This document shows positions 12,487 to 16,950 of a stretch of DNA of 16,950 bases, piece by piece. A program made the position numbers and the translations under genes. Numbering within the stretch: the stretch's first letter is position 1; every line of letters begins with the position of its first letter. Below the pieces are notes generated by a model. It did not search any database, was not told the origin of the DNA, and saw nothing but the letters and a program-made list of their open reading frames with translations. Origin of the DNA: JBGPYB01 sp041493035. Its GTDB lineage: Bacteria; Acidobacteriota; Vicinamibacteria; Fen-336. The stretch is from the NCBI GenBank assembly GCA_041493035.1, contig JBGPYB010000105.1, positions 1 to 16,950 of the forward strand. Reading direction: 5' to 3'.

Positions 12487-13128
12487 TTGTCTCAGCTAGG
12501 GAAGTACTTGCGGGGCGAGGACGAGCGGACGCTGCTCGAGAAGAAAATGAAGGCCGAAGGGCGGCTTCCGCCGGGTCAGGCGCTGACGATCAAGTGGCCC
12601 GTTCTCCACACGGGGGGTGTCCCGACCTTCGATCCGGCCACGTGGGACTTCCGGGCCGGGGGCCTCGTCGAAGAGCCCCTGAGCCTCCGCTACGACGCCT
12701 TCATGGCGCTGCCGCATGCCGCAGTCGTCTCCGATTTCCACTGCGTGACAAGGTGGAGCACCTTCGACAACCGCTGGGAGGGGATCCCGGTGCGCGAGAT
12801 CCTGAAGCTGGTGCGACCGCGTCCCGAGGCCAGTCACGTGATGATCCTGGGACACGTCGGCGAGACGCGGTACGGCTACACGACGAACCTGCCCCTGGCC
12901 GATCTGGACAGGGGCGACAACCTGTTCGCCTTCCGGCGCAACGGAGGGGACCTCGACCCCGACCACGGCTGGCCGCTCCGGTTGATCGTCCCGCATCTCT
13001 ACGCGTGGAAGAGCTGCAAATGGGTGCGGGGCCTGATCTTCATGGAAGCGGACAAGGCCGGGTACTGGGAACGCCTCGGCTATCACATGTACGGCGACCC
13101 GTTTCGCGAGCAGCGATTCGGGGAGTAA
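12487..13128 (+). CDS. Sulfite oxidase-like molybdopterin-dependent oxidoreductase
   Basis: This is a 213-residue protein of the sulfite oxidase superfamily (single Moco-binding domain, the short archaeal/bacterial type). DFHCVTRWSTFDNRWEGI holds C86, the expected cysteine ligand of molybdenum, and the following W-x-G-(I/V) is typical. Further family signs are VMILGHVGETRYGYTTNLPL, GWPLRLIVPHLYAWKSCKWV with the Lys-rich cofactor-binding loop, and GYWERLGYHMYGDP near the end. No signal peptide or Tat motif is present, so a cytoplasmic enzyme is likely, unlike YedY/MsrP. No heme or dimerisation domain is present and no membrane partner is adjacent. It starts at TTG with a good SD sequence. The substrate cannot be read from sequence. 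The next gene follows after 53 bp. Confidence 0.88.
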   Translation: MSQLGKYLRGEDERTLLEKKMKAEGRLPPGQALTIKWPVLHTGGVPTFDPATWDFRAGGLVEEPLSLRYDAFMALPHAAVVSDFHCVTRWSTFDNRWEGIPVREILKLVRPRPEASHVMILGHVGETRYGYTTNLPLADLDRGDNLFAFRRNGGDLDPDHGWPLRLIVPHLYAWKSCKWVRGLIFMEADKAGYWERLGYHMYGDPFREQRFGE

Positions 13129-13181
13129 GTGTGCTAGCCTTTCGGCCGCTTCCTTCCTGAACCCTAGCGAGGCTTCTTGTT

Positions 13182-13610
13182 ATGCTCTGGTGGATCTGGA
13201 TCCTGCTCGGGCTCGGACTCCTGGTCGTCGAGATGGCCACGCCTGGTGCGCTCTTCGGCCTCTTTTTCGGCCTCTCCGCGATCCTTGTAGGGGGGCTCGT
13301 CGCGCTCGGGTGGGGCGGTTCCCAGGGGTTCCAGTGGATTCTCTTCTCGGGCATCGCCATCCTGATGCTGGCGCTCCTTCGGTCTCCGCTCAAAGCCCGG
13401 CTCAGCGTCGACGGGACGCACAAAGCTGTTGATAGCCTGATCGGGAACGCCGGTGTGATTCTCGAGGCCGTTCCCACCGGGGGAGTGGGGAAGGTCGAGG
13501 TGCGTGGCAGCGGCTGGAGCGCCCGCGCCGTAGAAGGGAGTCTCGCGAAGGGGCAGCGGTGTCGCGTGGATCGAGTCGACGGGTTGACCCTCTGGGTCCG
13601 GCCCGAGTGA
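13182..13610 (+). CDS. NfeD-like membrane protein (short form)
   Basis: This is a 142-residue protein with three hydrophobic helices (about 2-18, 22-43 and 50-67) and a C-terminal soluble domain (about 80-142) of the NfeD OB-fold type, with IGNAGVILEAV and a closing GLTLWV strand. It lacks the N-terminal serine-protease domain of the long NfeD form. NfeD-like proteins are typically encoded next to SPFH proteins and help organise membrane microdomains. Here the SPFH gene follows after 22 bp on the same strand, which supports the call. The ATG at 13182 has only a weak GCGAGG upstream, 9 nt away. Confidence 0.85.
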   Translation: MLWWIWILLGLGLLVVEMATPGALFGLFFGLSAILVGGLVALGWGGSQGFQWILFSGIAILMLALLRSPLKARLSVDGTHKAVDSLIGNAGVILEAVPTGGVGKVEVRGSGWSARAVEGSLAKGQRCRVDRVDGLTLWVRPE

Positions 13611-13632
13611 TGCGCTGAAAAGGGGGCGGTTC

Positions 13633-14577
13633 ATGATCGGTGGTCTCTTCATCGTTGCGTTCTTCTTCGCGTTCTTCCTGCTCTGGATGTTCTTCAAGAC
13701 CGCCGTGGTCGTCCCCCAGCAGAACGCCTACGTCGTCGAACGTCTCGGCAAGTTCTCCGGCGTTCTCGACGCCGGCTTCCACATCCTCGTCCCCTTCGTG
13801 GACGTCATCCGGTATCGCCACGTCCTCAAGGAGCAAGCCTTCGAGATCCCGGAGCAGGTCTGCATCACCAGGGACAACGTCCAGGTGGCCGTGGACGGCA
13901 TCCTGTACCTGAAGATCCTCGACCCCGAGCGCGCGTCCTACGGCATCAACAACTACACCTACGCCCTGACCCAGCTCGCGCAGACGACGCTCCGCAGCGA
14001 GATCGGGAAGATCGAGCTGGACCGCACTTTCGAGGAGCGGACACACATCAACGGCCAGGTGGTGGCCGAGGTGGACAAGGCCTCCGAGGCCTGGGGCGTG
14101 AAGGTCCTCCGCTACGAGATCAAGAACATCACACCGCCCGCCGACATCATCGCCGCCATGGAGAAGCAGATGAGGGCCGAGCGCGAGAAGCGCGCGGTCA
14201 TCCTGCAATCCGAGGGCGAGCGCGACGCCGCGATCAACTCCGCCGAGGGCCAGAAGCAGCAGGTCATCAAGGCTTCCGAAGCCAAGAAGCAGCAGCAGAT
14301 CAACGAGGCCGAGGGGCAAGCGTCCGCCATACTCGCCGTGGCCAAGGCCACGGCGGAGGGCATCAACTCCGTGGCCCGTGCCATCAACGAGCCGGGCGGC
14401 TTCGAGGCCGTGCAGCTCCGCGTGGCGGAGCAGTACATCGAGCGCTTCGGCCAGATCGCCAAGGCCGGTAACACGCTCGTTCTGCCCGCGAACCTCTCCG
14501 ACGTTGGCTCGATGATCTCCCTCGCGATGAACGTCATCCAAGGCAAGAAGGCCGGCGTGCCTCCTCCGCCGAGGTAG
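13633..14577 (+). CDS. SPFH/stomatin-like membrane-scaffold protein
   Basis: This is a 314-residue protein of the stomatin/prohibitin/flotillin/HflK-C superfamily, closest in style to QmcA/stomatin. An N-terminal membrane helix (about 4-22) is followed by VVVPQQNAYVVERLGKF, the usual entry to the SPFH domain, which continues to about residue 190 (ITRDNVQVAVDGILYLKI, AQTTLRSEIGKIELDRTF). A coiled coil rich in Ala, Glu, Lys and Gln follows (about 178-250, including EAKKQQQINEAEGQA), then a short C-terminal tail. Such proteins oligomerise at the membrane and often control proteases or form microdomains. An AAGGGGG-like SD lies about 6 nt before the ATG. It pairs with the NfeD-like gene just upstream, likely as one operon. 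Confidence 0.92.
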   Translation: MIGGLFIVAFFFAFFLLWMFFKTAVVVPQQNAYVVERLGKFSGVLDAGFHILVPFVDVIRYRHVLKEQAFEIPEQVCITRDNVQVAVDGILYLKILDPERASYGINNYTYALTQLAQTTLRSEIGKIELDRTFEERTHINGQVVAEVDKASEAWGVKVLRYEIKNITPPADIIAAMEKQMRAEREKRAVILQSEGERDAAINSAEGQKQQVIKASEAKKQQQINEAEGQASAILAVAKATAEGINSVARAINEPGGFEAVQLRVAEQYIERFGQIAKAGNTLVLPANLSDVGSMISLAMNVIQGKKAGVPPPPR

Positions 14578-14646
14578 CACGCTACTGTTCCAACGCCCTC
14601 CTTGCCGCGTATTCACTCGGCTGCTGTCACGACCGGTAGGTGCGCC

Positions 14647-15648
14647 ATGAAGCGTTTAGGAATCCTCTTCGTCTCCCTCGCGACGTTTGCGTTCGGCGCT
14701 TGCACCCAAAAGCCCGGGCCGAGTCCTCAGGCGAAGGCCTTGCGCCTCGCCGTGATCCCGCAAGGGACCACCCACGAGTTCTGGAAATCGATCCACGCCG
14801 GGGCGGTCAAGGCCGCGGAGGAGCTGACGGCCGAGGGAACGCCGGTGGAGCTCATCTGGAAGGGGCCCATCCGCGAGGGAGACCGGGAGCAGCAGATCCA
14901 GGTGGTCGAGGGGTTCACGACGCAGGGTGTCAGCGGCATCGTCCTCTGTCCCTTCGACAGCAAGGCCCTCGTGCGGCCGGTCGAGGAGGCCCATGCGCAG
15001 GGGATCCCCACGGTGGTGGTCGATTCCGGCCTCGAGTCGGAGAAGATCGTGAGCTTCGTGGCGACCGACAACCGCAAGGGGGGCGAGTTGGCGGCCCAGG
15101 AGATGGGCCGCATCCTCGGCGGCAAGGGGAAGGTTCTGGTGCTACGCTACCAGGAGGGCTCGGCGAGCACCATGCTCCGTGAGGAAGGCTTCCTCGCCCG
15201 GATGAAGGAGGCGTGGCCGAAGATCCAGGTGCTGTCGTCCGACCAGTACGCCGGCGCCACGCGTGATACGGCGAAGCGTACGTCGGAGAACCTCCTGAAC
15301 CGCTTCGCCTCTGAGCTGAACGGCATCTTCACCCCCAACGAGTCGTCCACGGGCGGAATGCTCCTGGCCCTTCAGGACATCGGGAAGGCCGGCAAGGTGA
15401 CCTTTCTGGGCTTCGACTCCGACCCGGTCTTCATCGAGGCCCTGCGCGGCAAGCAGCTCCAGGGGTTCGTGGTCCAGAACCCGTTCCGCATGGGCTACCT
15501 GTCTGTCCGGACGATGGTGGACCACCTCAAGGGAAAGCCCGTCGAGAAGCGACTGGACACGGGCGTCGCCCTCGTCTCCCCCGAAAACCTTGACGCCCCG
15601 GAGGTGCAGGAGCTCCTGCACCCGCCGATCGACAAGTACCTGCACTAG
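14647..15648 (+). CDS. Sugar-binding lipoprotein of an ABC transporter (periplasmic-binding-protein type 1, RbsB-like)
   Basis: This 333-residue protein starts at ATG 14647, which places a complete lipoprotein signal at the N-terminus (MKRLGILFVSLATFAFGAC, C19 modified). A TTG at 14602 in the same frame would add 15 residues before the signal and is unlikely. The mature part has the two-lobed type-1 fold seen in ribose, galactose or rhamnose binding proteins: LAVIPQGTTHEFWKSIHAGA at the start of lobe 1, GIVLCPFDSKALVRPVEEA, VATDNRKGGELAAQEM, FTPNESSTGGMLLALQDIG, and VTFLGFDSDP followed by QNPFRMGY in the second lobe. It delivers a sugar, or in related systems a small signal such as AI-2, to the permease. 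The ATPase gene starts 4 nt after its stop, so the two form an operon. The ligand cannot be read from sequence. Confidence 0.92.
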   Translation: MKRLGILFVSLATFAFGACTQKPGPSPQAKALRLAVIPQGTTHEFWKSIHAGAVKAAEELTAEGTPVELIWKGPIREGDREQQIQVVEGFTTQGVSGIVLCPFDSKALVRPVEEAHAQGIPTVVVDSGLESEKIVSFVATDNRKGGELAAQEMGRILGGKGKVLVLRYQEGSASTMLREEGFLARMKEAWPKIQVLSSDQYAGATRDTAKRTSENLLNRFASELNGIFTPNESSTGGMLLALQDIGKAGKVTFLGFDSDPVFIEALRGKQLQGFVVQNPFRMGYLSVRTMVDHLKGKPVEKRLDTGVALVSPENLDAPEVQELLHPPIDKYLH

Positions 15649-15651
15649 ATC

Positions 15652-16950
15652 GTGACTCTCCCATCCGACGGCCGGCGCCCTGCGCTCCGCGTTGCGGGTG
15701 TCGTCAAGCTCTTCGGCCCGACGGCGGCCCTGGACGGCGCGAGCTTGGAAGTCGCCGAGGGGGAGGTTCACGCCCTGATCGGCGAGAACGGAGCCGGCAA
15801 GAGCACCCTCCTGAACGTCCTGGCCGGGCTCCTGCTCCCCGACGCGGGAACCCTGGAGATCGCGGGGAACCCCTACAGGCCGACCGCTCCTCGCGACGCG
15901 CGCGACCATGGGATCGCACTCATCCACCAGGAGCTGTCGCTCTTCCCCCATCTCTCGGTCGCGGAGAACGTCGTCATGGGTAGGGAGCCCACTCGCCGGG
16001 GCGTCTTCGACTGGGAGGCGGCGCGCCGCCGCACCCGGGAGGTGCTCGAGGAGTTCGGCCATCCCGAGATCGATCCCGCGGCGCGCGTCGATGCCCTGCC
16101 GATCGCGGCGCGACAGGTGGTGGAGATTTGCCGCGCCGTGGCCTCGCGGGCAAGTGTCGTGCTGATGGATGAGCCCACGAGCAGCCTCCAGCGCCCCGAC
16201 GTCGAGCGGCTGTTCCGTCTGATCCAGAGGCTCGCGTCAGCGGGGACGGCCGTCGTGTACATCAGCCACTTCCTCGAGGAGAGCCGCGAGGTCTCCGAGC
16301 GGTTCACGGTCCTCCGCGACGGCCGGACCGTGGCGACCGGCCGTCTCGCGGAGACGACCAACGACGCGCTCATCATGGCGATGGTGGGGCGCGAGGTCAG
16401 CGAGCTTTATCCCCGGCGGCACTTGCCGCCACCGGCGCCGCCCGTCCTCGAGCTGTCGGACCTCGTGGCGCCGCCGGCCGTCCGATCGGCGGCGCTCTCG
16501 GTGCGACCCGGCGAGGTCCTTGGCATCTTCGGCCTCATGGGCTCGGGGCGCACCGAGACGATCCGCGCGATCTTCGGGCTCGCCCCGGCCGAGAGCGGGA
16601 CGCTTCGGTGGCGCGGCCGGGAGGAGCCGGTCGCGGGCGGCTCACCCGCGCGGCGGATCCGCCAGGGGATCGGCTACGTGAGCGAAGACCGCAAGGGCGA
16701 AGGTCTCGCGCTGTCGCTCTCGGTCGCCGACAACGTCACGATCACCCGCCTCGCCGCGTGCGCCCGGATGGGGATCCTGAATCCGGCCCGCCAGCAGCGT
16801 GACGCCCTTGCCGCCACGGCCCGCGTGGGCGTCAAGGCGGCGAGCGTGCGGCAGCCCGTCCGGACGCTGTCGGGGGGAAACCAGCAGAAGACCGCCCTCG
16901 CCCGCCTCCTCCATCAGGACGCCGACGTGCTCCTCCTCGACGAGCCCACC
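15652..16950 (+). CDS. Sugar ABC transporter ATP-binding protein, double cassette (RbsA/MglA type), 3' end beyond window
   Basis: This starts at GTG 15652, 4 nt after the binding-protein stop; 433 codons are present and only the last part is missing (family length is about 500). The first cassette has Walker A GENGAGKST (44-52), a Q-loop HQELSLF, and Walker B VVLMDEPTSS (D173-E174). Its signature is degenerate (LPIAARQVVEI in place of LSGGQ), which is usual for this family. The second cassette has a degenerate Walker A (FGLMGSGRTE), GYVSEDRKGEG, a good LSGGNQQK signature (406-413) and Walker B LLLDEPT at the edge of the window. The protein energises import of the sugar captured by the upstream lipoprotein; an RbsC-like permease is expected downstream. 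Confidence 0.95.
   Translation, partial: MTLPSDGRRPALRVAGVVKLFGPTAALDGASLEVAEGEVHALIGENGAGKSTLLNVLAGLLLPDAGTLEIAGNPYRPTAPRDARDHGIALIHQELSLFPHLSVAENVVMGREPTRRGVFDWEAARRRTREVLEEFGHPEIDPAARVDALPIAARQVVEICRAVASRASVVLMDEPTSSLQRPDVERLFRLIQRLASAGTAVVYISHFLEESREVSERFTVLRDGRTVATGRLAETTNDALIMAMVGREVSELYPRRHLPPPAPPVLELSDLVAPPAVRSAALSVRPGEVLGIFGLMGSGRTETIRAIFGLAPAESGTLRWRGREEPVAGGSPARRIRQGIGYVSEDRKGEGLALSLSVADNVTITRLAACARMGILNPARQQRDALAATARVGVKAASVRQPVRTLSGGNQQKTALARLLHQDADVLLLDEPT

Noticed and set aside
13402..14616. A 404-codon minus-strand frame over NfeD/SPFH
   Set aside because: It is a low-complexity Leu/Asp/Gly/His product, the mirror of the SPFH coiled coil.
14602..14646. TTG at 14602 as the start of the sugar-binding protein
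   Set aside because: It would add 15 polar residues before a complete lipoprotein signal; ATG 14647 gives a normal signal peptide and lipobox.

Overview
The window is a high-GC stretch of bacterial chromosome with tightly packed genes. The style suggests Acidobacteriota or a similar high-GC soil lineage: Ser/Thr kinases fused to TolB/PD40-type beta-propellers or TPR arrays, a DUF4097-type protein, and a PilZ-containing hybrid histidine kinase. No rRNA or other taxonomic marker is present, so this assignment is an inference. I found no tRNA, rRNA, CRISPR array, complete insertion sequence or phage gene.

Layout. (1) Positions 1-1015, minus: the N-terminal part of a Tat-exported GH29 alpha-L-fucosidase, cut by the window edge. 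(2) Positions 1084-2745, plus: a 553-residue protein of unknown function with two zinc ribbons. It is divergent from the fucosidase across 68 bp, and it ends convergently on the next gene inside a shared CTAG. (3) Positions 2742-11209, minus: a signalling block. In transcription order it holds a PD40-propeller Ser/Thr kinase, a 50-codon kinase stump overlapping it by ATGA, about 340 bp without a convincing gene, a REC-PilZ-PAS-PAS-HisKA-HATPase-REC hybrid histidine kinase, a 74-residue lipoprotein, and a Ser/Thr kinase with a TPR array. (4) Positions 11267-12352, minus: a secreted DUF4097-type beta-repeat protein. (5) Positions 12487-14577, plus: a sulfite-oxidase-type molybdopterin protein, then an NfeD-like membrane protein paired with an SPFH/stomatin protein. 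(6) Positions 14647-16950, plus: a lipoprotein sugar-binding protein and the first 433 codons of a double-cassette (RbsA-type) sugar ABC ATPase; a permease is expected just beyond the window.

How the genes may work together. The block at 2.7-11.2 kb combines protein-Ser/Thr phosphorylation, His-Asp phosphorelay and probable c-di-GMP sensing on one strand, but it has internal promoters and need not be one pathway. NfeD/SPFH is a known membrane-microdomain pair. The fucosidase and the sugar transporter both concern carbohydrate use, but they lie at opposite ends and no direct link is visible.

The most unusual points are these. The PD40 kinase has no ATG/GTG/TTG start in the right place; its apparent start is ACG, preceded by an SD-like AAGGCGG. 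A GC-rich dispersed repeat of the 'LTPNPSP' type is read in frame within that kinase's activation segment. A truncated duplicate of the kinase's N-terminus lies directly downstream. Two genes show TATAAT exactly 6 nt before ATG, which implies leaderless mRNAs. The zinc-ribbon protein looks internally duplicated and matches no family I can name.
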